Below, piece after piece: positions 1-6,246 of a DNA stretch of 14,936 nt. Numbering within the stretch: the stretch's first letter is position 1; each line of letters opens with the position of its first letter. Under the pieces are notes generated by a model. The model did not search any database and was not told the origin of the DNA. It saw only the letters and a program-made list of their open reading frames with translations. The DNA lies in the NCBI GenBank assembly GCA_035647435.1, contig DASRNM010000124.1, forward strand, positions 1-14,936, given 5' to 3'. This stretch comes from JAAZFZ01 sp035647435 (lineage in GTDB: Bacteria; Bacillota; Clostridia; Oscillospirales; Acutalibacteraceae). The position numbers were made by a program, and so were the translations under genes.

Positions 1-518
1 ATACCTTGCATTGTATTTCAATCCACACTCCCCGTGTGGGGAGCGACTATTCTTTTTTGGCGTTTTCAAGTGCCTCTGCAAATTTCAATCCACACTCCCC
101 GTGTGGGGAGCGACACATATGCCTCCGCTTCCTTTTTTAAATCTGAATCAATTTCAATCCACACTCCCCGTGTGGGGAGCGACCCACTCTCGGCGACTTA
201 TATTTCTCGCCGTCAAGATTTCAATCCACACTCCCCGTGTGGGGAGCGACAAATGGGGCAATGCCCCTGCATCTGAAAAACAATTATTTCAATCCACACT
301 CCCCGTGTGGGGAGCGACAAAAGTTGACATTGCAAAATTGTTATGGGGGCAAATTTCAATCCACACTCCCCGTGTGGGGAGCGACAGAACAAGCGCAATA
401 GCTTGTATCAACACCAACATTTCAATCCACACTCCCCGTGTGGGGAGCGACGAAGCTGACGATTTCGGGGTAACGAGGACGGGCGATTTCAATCCACACT
501 CCCCGTGTGGGGAGCGAC
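1..518 (-). CRISPR. Type I-C CRISPR array, leader-proximal end (8 repeats, continues past left edge)
   Basis: Eight identical 33-bp repeats lie at 15-47, 82-114, 151-183, 218-250, 286-318, 353-385, 419-451 and 486-518. The seven complete spacers are 34, 36, 34, 35, 34, 33 and 34 bp, and bases 1-14 are a partial spacer. Read on the minus strand the repeat starts GTCGCTCCCCACACG and ends TGTGGATTGAAAT. It folds into a stem (CTCCCC/GGGGAG, extendable by two pairs) with an ACAC loop, followed by an 11-nt tail. This is the type I-C form, and the ATTGAAAT end sets transcription as minus, so the leader is to the right. The perfect repeats, including the leader-proximal one at 486-518, suggest an active and recently growing array. 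Spacer origins cannot be told from here. Confidence 0.98.
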
Positions 519-697
519 GGCAAAATTGCACAATTGTCCATACTGTTTTAGCATGCAATGTACACATTTTGCGCTATTTCTAAAACTGTTTTAAATATAA
601 TAACAAATTATTCCGCGTTTTGCGAGATAATACTTTCAAAATTACACTTTTTGGAGTGCGAATGCTTCTATTGATTTCTGTGTGCTTGCTATTCGCA
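519..697 (-). promoter_or_regulatory. CRISPR leader between cas2 and the array
   Basis: This AT-rich 179-bp stretch lies between the cas2 stop and the first (leader-proximal) repeat. It should hold the array promoter and the signals for spacer integration at the 486-518 repeat. No gene is visible in it. I could not fix a convincing -35/-10 pair; TTATTATATTT-like sequences around 590-605 on the minus strand are the best candidates. The role comes from position and repeat orientation, as known for I-C loci. Confidence 0.75.
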
Positions 698-699
698 CT
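655..699. repeat. Stem-loop at the cas2 3' end
   Basis: AGTGCGAAT (655-663) and ATTCGCACT (691-699) form a perfect 9-bp inverted repeat, and a GC pair extends it past a one-base bulge. It overlaps the cas2 stop codon. On the minus strand no U-run follows, so it is not a classical intrinsic terminator. It may stabilise the cas mRNA 3' end or partly separate operon and array transcription. Confidence 0.55.
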
Positions 700-988
700 A
701 CACAATTAAAGTGCCTTCCACGTCAAAACTCGGCTTTGCTCCTATGTGTTCAACCTTGCTTTTATAATTGTTTCCAAGATAATAAAATCTTAAACTATCC
801 ATATCCTTATCAATAATATTTTCTAGTTTGTTTTGAACTTCACGACATTTAGCTGCGTCCAAAATACATTCAAACACTGAATTTTGTACCCGCTGACCAA
901 AGTTTTCACATTGCTTTGCAATCTTGTGCAATCGTTTTCTACCTGCTGGAGTTTGAGTGTTTACATCATAAGTTATTAGTACAAGCAA
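698..988 (-). CDS. cas2: CRISPR adaptation protein Cas2 (type I-C)
   Basis: This 96-residue protein has the Cas2 ferredoxin-like fold start MLVLITYDVNT, with the conserved Asp after the first beta strand (D8), then a central SVFEC strand. Cas2 dimers bridge two Cas1 dimers to form the integrase that inserts new spacers at the leader end of the array. The start is a TTG codon (986-988) preceded by GAGG at 8-nt spacing; no ATG fits the conserved N-terminus. The gene begins 10 nt after the cas1 stop and is the last gene before the leader, the usual I-C position. The length is normal for the family. Confidence 0.96.
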   Translation of the reverse strand: MLVLITYDVNTQTPAGRKRLHKIAKQCENFGQRVQNSVFECILDAAKCREVQNKLENIIDKDMDSLRFYYLGNNYKSKVEHIGAKPSFDVEGTLIV

Positions 989-998
989 TTAATTCGCC

Positions 999-2030
999 TC
1001 ATTTCCATAACAATGGAGGATATTCGTCTAAATCGCCACGCAAGCTCCTTGCCAAAAGCATAGCTTGAACGTAAGGAACAAGTCCCCACTCCACCTTTTC
1101 TTCTAAAAAAGGATGTGTAATTTGCTCACGCTTTCTTTCTTGCCAAGCATTTAGCACAGTCTTTCGCGTTTCATCATCCATAATTACTGCACCGTTTTCT
1201 CTTTTGGTAAAGCCTTTGCCGTTGATAACTCTCTTATTTATTAATGAAAGCACAAATCTATCAGCAACAACACTTCTAAGCTCCTCCATTAAATCTAGTG
1301 CAAGTGAAGCTCTTCCTGGTCTATCTCTGTGCAAGAAGCCAACATATGCATCCAGTCCGACTGTTTCTAATGCTGAGGCACAATCACCTGCAAGTAGCGT
1401 ATATGCAAATGATAAAAGAGCATTAACATTATCCATTGGAGGACGTTTGTTTCTTGAAATGAAATAAAAGTCCTCCTTTTGTTGTAGAATAAGCTTATCA
1501 AACTCTCCAAAATACGAACTTGCGACGTTTCCTTCAATTCCTCGAAGTTGTTCCAGGTCTTCACAATGGCGTGAATCATCAATCCTTGTAGATAATACTG
1601 ATGAAACATTTTTTAGATGACTAACATCAAGGCACATTCCGTGATCTCTGGTTGCTCGTTCAATTACCCATTTTGAATTATATATTTTACCTGCAATAAA
1701 ATTCCTTGCAATAGCACAACTTTGGTTTTCACTATCAGACACACGATATTGTTCCTTTCGAAGTGTAACATTACCACGACTTTCGCCTACAACACGTGCA
1801 AGAAATCTACCGCTTCGCGACAAAAAGCTAATGTCAATATTTCGTTTGGCACAAGCTCCCATAAGTGCTGGGCTTGCTCCTGAATAGCCAAATGTCACAA
1901 TTGACTCCAAATTATGCAGTGGTAATCGAGCTATGTTTTCCTCGTTTTTGCGTATTAGAACAGTTTCTCCTTCCAATGCCAAATAATTTTCAGGAGTTGT
2001 CACATAAAGAGTATTTAATAGCTTTCTCAT
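999..2030 (-). CDS. cas1: CRISPR integrase Cas1 (type I-C)
   Basis: This 343-residue metal-dependent integrase catalyses spacer insertion together with Cas2. It has a beta-rich N-terminal domain (about 1-85) and an alpha-helical catalytic domain. The expected metal ligands are visible: E166 in LRGIEGN, H234 in GFLHRDRPGR and D246 in ASLALDLMEEL. I chose the ATG at 2030, giving MRKLLNTLYVTT, because AGAGGAAG lies just upstream and because its ATGA overlaps the cas4 stop, which implies coupled translation. The frame stays open further upstream, but that stretch is cas4 sequence in another frame. No broken residue was seen. Confidence 0.97.
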   Translation of the reverse strand: MRKLLNTLYVTTPENYLALEGETVLIRKNEENIARLPLHNLESIVTFGYSGASPALMGACAKRNIDISFLSRSGRFLARVVGESRGNVTLRKEQYRVSDSENQSCAIARNFIAGKIYNSKWVIERATRDHGMCLDVSHLKNVSSVLSTRIDDSRHCEDLEQLRGIEGNVASSYFGEFDKLILQQKEDFYFISRNKRPPMDNVNALLSFAYTLLAGDCASALETVGLDAYVGFLHRDRPGRASLALDLMEELRSVVADRFVLSLINKRVINGKGFTKRENGAVIMDDETRKTVLNAWQERKREQITHPFLEEKVEWGLVPYVQAMLLARSLRGDLDEYPPLLWK

Positions 2031-2689
2031 TTTTCTTCCTCTAATCTGCTTTTCATGTAATCGGAGGCGTTGTTGACTTTGCATAGTTTTGGCAAGCATA
2101 ACTCATTCAGGGAACAAGCTTTGCAAAAACTACCCGTTTTCACTTTGGGAGTTTGTCGTCTTTGAAAAAGGTCGTGCATTTGCTCGGTCATTTGACGAAC
2201 CTCGCTTCGCAAATTGCTATCACATTCAACTACAACCCTATGCTTAGTCTCGCCATAAAACAAATATCCTTTGGGAATTTGACAAGAGAGCATTTCTTCA
2301 AGGCACATTGCCTGAGCACAAAGTTGGAGTTCATCCACATTGTCCTTTTTGGGTTTCCCTCTCTTATATTCAACAGGCACCGGCAAATACTTGTCATTGT
2401 GTTTGAAAAGCTTCACACCATTTTCGTCCTTGTGAAATTCCACAACATCGCAAGAGCCTGTAATTCCAAGCTCTCGCGAAGCTACCGACATTCCGCGTGT
2501 AATAATAAGTCCATTCCGCTTTTCACTAAACTTTTCATCATGGGCTTTTTCGTGAAGAATATTCCCCTCTACGGTGCGAAGATTCTCTTGCCATTGTTGC
2601 TCAATATGAATAAGCGCCCATTGTCTGCGGCAGAAAGCAAAATGTTGTATTCCGGAGAGCAAAAGATAATCGTCCTCGTTATATTCCAT
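2027..2689 (-). CDS. cas4: CRISPR adaptation nuclease Cas4 (type I-C)
   Basis: This 220-residue RecB-like nuclease carries an iron-sulphur cluster. In I-C systems it trims prespacers and selects those with the correct PAM and orientation before Cas1-Cas2 integration. C20 (FAFCRRQW) and the C-terminal C189, C192 and C198 are the likely [4Fe-4S] ligands. H46, D81 (GSCDVVEF), E107 and K109 (PVEYKRGK) and the QLCAQA helix near 122-127 form the nuclease core. The gene starts 1 nt after the cas7 stop and overlaps cas1 by 4 nt. No strong Shine-Dalgarno sequence stands before its ATG, so it probably depends on translation of cas7. Confidence 0.95.
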   Translation of the reverse strand: MEYNEDDYLLLSGIQHFAFCRRQWALIHIEQQWQENLRTVEGNILHEKAHDEKFSEKRNGLIITRGMSVASRELGITGSCDVVEFHKDENGVKLFKHNDKYLPVPVEYKRGKPKKDNVDELQLCAQAMCLEEMLSCQIPKGYLFYGETKHRVVVECDSNLRSEVRQMTEQMHDLFQRRQTPKVKTGSFCKACSLNELCLPKLCKVNNASDYMKSRLEEEK

Positions 2690-2690
2690 T

Positions 2691-3581
2691 TTATATCATT
2701 CTGGTACAGGATACTCCATTTGGTACAGCATCCACATCAACCTCAACTGTATAATCGCTGTATTTGCGTGCTGGGGTATTCTTGTCCGTGCGTTCTACAG
2801 TCACTGTGTCAAACAGTTTATAAGACGGTGCATTGCCCAGTTCGCTGTCGTGCTTAAAGACAATCAGTTCACGAACAGCCATTTTGCCTCTTGCTGCTGA
2901 ATGGTCACACTCAAACATGTTTATTATTGCATTCCAGAGCAATTCCAAATCATCCTCTGAAAAACCAGTTGACTTCTTTGCAAGGTTAGCCGAAACAAAT
3001 CCCTCAACACGATACACGGCATACGGAATAATGTATTTTCGTCCCATTTCTGTTCCTTTATTTTCTTTATCTGCCTCAGTTGTAATGGCAACTCGAGTAA
3101 TAGTAACCTCCTGCTGTACAACGGGGTCAATACTGCGGGCAAAGCCAAGCTGAACTGGTCCACGAACTTGTCCACAATTGAGAGCAGCCTTCACATATGT
3201 TGTCATTACCGCACCAAATGTACGAATATCAAAAAAGTTTTTACACATGAAATCTTTAATTTGCATGTCAATGTCTGGATTCTTCTTTTTCTCGTCTTTG
3301 ATTGTTTTTTCATCTACTTGAAGGTATTCATAAGCTCTTTTGTCGCTGGTATTAAGTGCAACATTGTCCTTGATATAAATTTCAAAACCCGGTTGTCCAT
3401 CCTTAACGGTTTCAACATAGTTACGGATTTTTCGTTTTAAGCAAACATCTGTTACAATACCATTACCTGTTTCAACATCGATGCGTGGCATATTACCTGC
3501 ATCAGGATCCCCATTTGGATTTCCGTTTTCCACCTCAAATAGAACTACAAACTCATACCTATTCTTAATTATCTCTGACAT
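2691..3581 (-). CDS. cas7: Cascade backbone protein Cas7 (Csd2, type I-C)
   Basis: This 296-residue protein is the crRNA-binding backbone subunit, present in about seven copies along the spacer; each covers six nucleotides and flips the sixth out. The N-terminus has the Csd2 hallmark VENGNPNGDPDAG, followed by the RRM-like core and later the DHSAARG segment. The ATG at 3581 has a strong GGAGG upstream and lies inside the cas8c 3' end, a 17-nt overlap. Length and motifs are ordinary for the family. The six-nucleotide spacing of this protein is the basis for reading the mismatch pattern of the regulatory RNA at 6141-6246. Confidence 0.97.
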   Translation of the reverse strand: MSEIIKNRYEFVVLFEVENGNPNGDPDAGNMPRIDVETGNGIVTDVCLKRKIRNYVETVKDGQPGFEIYIKDNVALNTSDKRAYEYLQVDEKTIKDEKKKNPDIDMQIKDFMCKNFFDIRTFGAVMTTYVKAALNCGQVRGPVQLGFARSIDPVVQQEVTITRVAITTEADKENKGTEMGRKYIIPYAVYRVEGFVSANLAKKSTGFSEDDLELLWNAIINMFECDHSAARGKMAVRELIVFKHDSELGNAPSYKLFDTVTVERTDKNTPARKYSDYTVEVDVDAVPNGVSCTRMI

Positions 3582-3951
3582 TTAAATTTTCCTCCTTTTC
3601 ATTTTTAACATAATTTGCTTTTTGTTGATGATAGTAGCCTAAAATAAAAATCCCCTGTTCCTCTAGTGACAAATGCGCAGGAAATGGATTATTATCAACA
3701 TCCAATTTCCCCATCAGATCACTAATTCTTCTATCATTGACATATCCATATTTAGCTTTTGAAATATGATGATTTGAAAGCCTTAATAAAATTGGGAATA
3801 CACTTGCCGGCGTTGCACATGCCGACGTAAAGTATCTATCCTTAATCGTTGCGTTAATACCTGGGTTTGCATCCTGTTGAGCTTTTTCAAGAACAGCAAA
3901 AAGTCTGCCCAAAATATATGCGCTGTTTTTGCTATGTTCGTTTAGTGACAC
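3565..3951 (-). CDS. cas11c: Cas11c small subunit from an internal start in cas8c
   Basis: In frame with cas8c, a GTG at codon 467 (3949-3951) lies 8 nt downstream of a near-perfect Shine-Dalgarno sequence (AAGGAGG, 3960-3966). Translation from it would give a 128-residue, largely helical protein beginning MSLNEHSKNSAYILGRL. Published work on I-C systems shows that cas8c makes a separate small subunit of about this size from its 3' end; several copies line the Cascade belly and stabilise the R-loop. The strength of this site inside a coding region supports real use. The assignment is inference from sequence and family knowledge. Confidence 0.82.
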   Translation of the reverse strand: MSLNEHSKNSAYILGRLFAVLEKAQQDANPGINATIKDRYFTSACATPASVFPILLRLSNHHISKAKYGYVNDRRISDLMGKLDVDNNPFPAHLSLEEQGIFILGYYHQQKANYVKNEKEENLNVRDN

Positions 3952-5349
3952 AGTTAGCTCCTCCTTATAGTTTTCATTTTTATTTCTTAATAAGCACGCT
4001 TTAATAATTGCCGCTTTTCCCCTGGTTATATCACGCTCTGCGCGAATTCTTACCATTACACTGTTATATAGTGCCTGTGGATATGGTGATCCCGAAAAAA
4101 TCGAGCGTAGCACAGAGCCTGACAGCAACGGTGACGATGCTTTATCCTTTGACTTTGGAGAAGCAGTTTCCGACATGAGCTTCCAAAGAGGCAAATATTC
4201 AAACTCATTTGGGGACTTTTCAATTTCTAAGTCCCTGTAATGCTGAGCAACCTTGTCCAAAATGTTGCCAAACGAATTTTCTATAAAAAAGCGAACAGAA
4301 AGTCGTGCTGCATTTGGTGCAAGTCCCAAAATATAAAACTTTGTATCCTTATCAAAAGCGGATTCAACATTGCCAACGGGTTTTCCCTGAACAAGATTGT
4401 TAAATACAGATTTAATTAGACCTTCTGATTCTTTGTCAACTGATATTTCATCGGAGGCTTCTGTTGGATTAAGAGTATGTGCAAAAAGGTTTTGATAAAT
4501 TTTTTTTGGACTTTTTGCCCAGTAAACAACCGTAGTATCACCGAATGATTGCTTATATTCTCTATTAGACAACAGATAGTTCAAAACAGTTGTGTAAGCA
4601 AAAGTAGCATGCTCGCTGACTGGAGCGTTTAGCCCCTGTTGATCATCACGACCATATGACTCATATGCCTTGGCATTAAACGACACTATTGATGCTCCCA
4701 TCGACTGTGCACCGATTACACCCTTAATGCTTGGATGGAGACGAGCAATAGGTTGTATATCACCTGTTACTAAGCATTGCATTTCAACTGAATCTGGCTT
4801 GCTTTCTCTATACTTTTCCCATGCTTGCTTAATCTCAGTACTATCTTGAGCAAAACCCAAACCCAAAATATTGAATGTAATATTAGCTCCTGATGTCAAC
4901 GCTTCAAGGTAATCTGTGATAACGGTACAGTTTTCAACGCTTTGTGGCTGCCAATCGTCTAAAAATGATAGCACTGCTTTTGCTTGTCCGCAATCAACTC
5001 CGTCTAAAACTTCGTGGTGTAAAATTTTAAAAGCTTCAAAGCATTGCTTTGTGCGTTCCGGTTTACCTTTGTTATCAATACCAAGAATATACGCTGAATT
5101 TTCGCACAAAAAATTTGATACTATTCCAACTGTTTTCTTTTGCTGTTCTGGCACCTCTAACAACTGTGGTACCTCTACCATTTTCTTGCCTCTTGGTACC
5201 TCAATTTTCAGCGGAATAACGCCAAGCAGTTCGCCATCCTGTGAAATGTTCAGTGCATATGACACCTTTGCCTTGCAATATCCGGGCTTAGATATTTCGC
5301 CTGCCGCCGCAAGAATTTCGTAGTAGTCCACCAATGATTGGAGAATCAT
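3565..5349 (-). CDS. cas8c: Cascade large subunit Cas8c (Csd1, type I-C)
   Basis: This 594-residue large subunit is the usual length for Csd1/Cas8c. It recognises the PAM (TTC in characterised I-C systems) and opens the target duplex. The N-terminus (MILQSLVDYYEILA) and the YGYVNDRRISDLMGKLD segment near the C-terminus match the family. The ATG at 5349 overlaps the cas5 stop as ATGA and has GAGGTGG just upstream. The last 128 codons are also expected to be translated separately as Cas11c (see 3565-3951). The 3' end overlaps cas7 by 17 nt. Confidence 0.96.
   Translation of the reverse strand: MILQSLVDYYEILAAAGEISKPGYCKAKVSYALNISQDGELLGVIPLKIEVPRGKKMVEVPQLLEVPEQQKKTVGIVSNFLCENSAYILGIDNKGKPERTKQCFEAFKILHHEVLDGVDCGQAKAVLSFLDDWQPQSVENCTVITDYLEALTSGANITFNILGLGFAQDSTEIKQAWEKYRESKPDSVEMQCLVTGDIQPIARLHPSIKGVIGAQSMGASIVSFNAKAYESYGRDDQQGLNAPVSEHATFAYTTVLNYLLSNREYKQSFGDTTVVYWAKSPKKIYQNLFAHTLNPTEASDEISVDKESEGLIKSVFNNLVQGKPVGNVESAFDKDTKFYILGLAPNAARLSVRFFIENSFGNILDKVAQHYRDLEIEKSPNEFEYLPLWKLMSETASPKSKDKASSPLLSGSVLRSIFSGSPYPQALYNSVMVRIRAERDITRGKAAIIKACLLRNKNENYKEELTVSLNEHSKNSAYILGRLFAVLEKAQQDANPGINATIKDRYFTSACATPASVFPILLRLSNHHISKAKYGYVNDRRISDLMGKLDVDNNPFPAHLSLEEQGIFILGYYHQQKANYVKNEKEENLNVRDN
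3960..3966 (-). promoter_or_regulatory. Internal Shine-Dalgarno site for Cas11c
   Basis: AAGGAGG on the minus strand, 8 nt before the in-frame GTG at 3951, inside cas8c. It is stronger than the sites in front of several full genes of this operon. Confidence 0.8.
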
Positions 5350-6002
5350 CTGACCACCTCACAATCGGTTAAATCAATTATGCCGTCCCTCATTATTGCT
5401 CTGAAAAACATTGGTTTAATATCCTCTGGGTCTGAAAAATCAAGATCATAGAGCATAAAACCAAAGTCTTTGCTCTCATCAAGTGCCTCGACCTTGCAGT
5501 TTTCTTCAAAAAGTTTGAAATTTGCAGGAAATTCACGGCATCCAAAACAAGGCTGATGAAAACACTGCCCGTTTTTAAGTCTGCGCAGCATGATATTATA
5601 ATGTTTTTCTACTGTATTGTTTTCACTTGCTTCTCCAGTTAAAATAAAATGAGCTTCTATTATGTATCGTACATTTTTGAGCAATAAGGATGCTCGCTGC
5701 TGTATGTCAGATGTGGTATAGATTGGATTCACATCTGCGGTGCCGTTCATGGCTGCATCTGCATTTCTTGCATTAAGCTTTGATTTGACCTCATTTCGAC
5801 GAACATTGGTAAACTCAACTGGATTGCAAACATAAATGCGGTCAACAATCCATTTAATCTCCGGTTTCCAGTATATTGCTTCAAGCAAACCTCTTGCCGA
5901 CGATGGGGTAATAATGTCATAGCTCACTCTCTCCACTTTCATTTCCAGTCGAGTAAACAATGCATAATCGCCCCAAACCTCAACTTTAACTCCGTATCCC
6001 AA
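5346..6002 (-). CDS. cas5: Cas5c crRNA-processing endonuclease and Cascade subunit (type I-C)
   Basis: In I-C systems Cas5c replaces Cas6: it cuts the repeat at the 3' base of its hairpin, leaving the 11-nt 5' handle, and stays bound to that handle in Cascade. Numbered from the GTG at 6011, Y47 (AIYWKPE), K136 and H137 (VEKHYN) match the catalytic Tyr/Lys/His set of characterised Cas5c. I place the start at the TTG (6000-6002), giving a 218-residue protein: AAGGAG at 6011-6016 sits 8 nt from TTG but physically overlaps the GTG at 6009-6011. It is the first gene of the cas5-cas2 operon and overlaps cas8c by ATGA. Its leader is the predicted target of the RNA at 6141-6246. Confidence 0.95.
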   Translation of the reverse strand: MGYGVKVEVWGDYALFTRLEMKVERVSYDIITPSSARGLLEAIYWKPEIKWIVDRIYVCNPVEFTNVRRNEVKSKLNARNADAAMNGTADVNPIYTTSDIQQRASLLLKNVRYIIEAHFILTGEASENNTVEKHYNIMLRRLKNGQCFHQPCFGCREFPANFKLFEENCKVEALDESKDFGFMLYDLDFSDPEDIKPMFFRAIMRDGIIDLTDCEVVR

Positions 6003-6010
6003 ATGTATCA

Positions 6011-6016
6011 CTCCTT
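6011..6016 (-). promoter_or_regulatory. cas5 ribosome-binding site that decides a TTG start
   Basis: AAGGAG on the minus strand. Spacing to the TTG at 6002 is 8 nt, while the upstream GTG at 6011 overlaps the site itself. It lies one base from the TTC PAM of the predicted Cascade site. Confidence 0.7.
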
Positions 6017-6036
6017 TTCATTGTAATTGAAGATTA
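6017..6036 (+). promoter_or_regulatory. Predicted Cascade operator: TTC PAM plus 17-nt protospacer in the cas5 leader
   Basis: TTC (6017-6019) is followed by ATTGTAATTGAAGATTA (6020-6036). The pseudo-spacer of the RNA at 6141-6246 begins ATTGTGATTGATGATTA (6179-6195). Fifteen of 17 positions agree, with mismatches only at 6 and 12, and pairing fails from position 18 on. These are the every-sixth bases flipped out in type I Cascade, so seed pairing should be essentially complete. A full 35-nt footprint would reach 6054 and cover the transcription start and the -10 box of the cas5 promoter. The short match should bind without calling Cas3 to cut. Confidence 0.88.
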
Positions 6037-6047
6037 AGAATAAATCC

Positions 6048-6076
6048 ACTATATGCCAAATGCTTGCAACTGTCAA
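6048..6076 (-). promoter_or_regulatory. Sigma-A-type promoter of the cas5-cas2 operon
   Basis: On the minus strand TTGACA (6071-6076), a 17-bp spacer and TATAGT (6048-6053) form a near-consensus promoter. The start should be close to 6041, giving a leader of about 40 nt before the TTG of cas5. The predicted Cascade operator lies in this leader, and its full footprint runs into the -10. Confidence 0.85.
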
Positions 6077-6105
6077 TATATTGTTTTAATTACATCTATT
6101 TACAA

Positions 6106-6134
6106 TTGCAAACATCTCATTATTAGGATATAAT
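6106..6134 (+). promoter_or_regulatory. Promoter of the crRNA-like regulatory RNA
   Basis: TTGCAA (6106-6111), exactly 17 bp, then TATAAT (6129-6134), reading away from the cas5 promoter. Initiation should be at about 6140-6142, where the pseudo-repeat hairpin begins. Confidence 0.82.
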
Positions 6135-6141
6135 TAATTGT

Positions 6142-6178
6142 CAGATTATTTTAAAATCTATAATCTGTGGATTGAAAT
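6142..6178 (+). repeat. Pseudo-repeat 1: replaced hairpin with conserved crRNA handle
   Basis: The GC-rich repeat stem has been replaced by an AT-rich 8-bp stem (6142-6149 with 6160-6167, 10-nt loop). The last 13 nt (TGTGGATTGAAAT, 6166-6178) equal the 3' end of the array repeats. The stem ends at G6167 and the 11-nt handle starts at 6168, the same geometry as stem base and handle in the true repeat. Confidence 0.85.
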
Positions 6179-6204
6179 ATTGTGATTGATGATTATTCAT
6201 CAAC

Positions 6205-6246
6205 GTGGAGCGGCAGAGTGATAGCTTTGTCGCTCCATATTTTTAT
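6205..6246 (+). terminator. Intrinsic terminator of the regulatory RNA, with embedded pseudo-repeat 2
   Basis: The arms 6205-6218 and 6225-6238 form 14 consecutive pairs (three G-U) around the loop TGATAG, followed by ATATTTTTATTT. GTCGCTCC (6229-6236) inside the 3' arm is identical to the first 8 nt of the CRISPR repeat. The tail runs up to the cas3 stop codon. On the minus strand the hairpin has no U-run, so it should end the RNA but not cas3 transcription. Confidence 0.78.

Larger units (their letters stand above)
6141..6246 (+). ncRNA. creR: CreR-like RNA: degenerate one-spacer CRISPR predicted to guide Cascade to the cas5 promoter region
   Basis: The RNA is about 105 nt and divergent from the cas5 operon. 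In order it has: an 8-bp hairpin (CAGATTAT 6142-6149, ATAATCTG 6160-6167); the exact 11-nt I-C handle TGGATTGAAAT (6168-6178); a pseudo-spacer from 6179 whose first 17 nt match the cas5 leader beside a TTC PAM; and a terminator hairpin (6205-6238) whose 3' arm contains GTCGCTCC, the first 8 nt of the repeat. The hairpin base falls exactly where Cas5c cuts a true repeat, so the product should carry a normal handle. CreA/CreR RNAs are known for other CRISPR types; here the target is a cas promoter, not a toxin, hence CreR rather than CreA. Function is inferred from sequence. The gene symbol is by analogy. Confidence 0.88.

Noticed and set aside
11..583. Long plus-strand and minus-strand open frames with repeated peptides across the left end
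   Set aside because: They are translations of the CRISPR repeats; the periodic peptides follow the 33-bp repeat exactly.
2153..2857. Open frame of 234 codons on the plus strand
   Set aside because: It lies antisense to cas4 and the cas7 end, which are clearly real; no family likeness or ribosome-binding site.
5346..6011. Lack of cas6 as a sign of a damaged locus
   Set aside because: Type I-C systems normally lack cas6; Cas5c with its Tyr/Lys/His residues does the processing.
6012..6246. A CreT-type toxin RNA, making this a CreTA toxin-antitoxin pair
   Set aside because: The whole gap is accounted for by two promoters, the cas5 leader and the guide RNA. The seed match is at the cas5 leader, not at a third transcript, and no mini-ORF with rare codons was seen.
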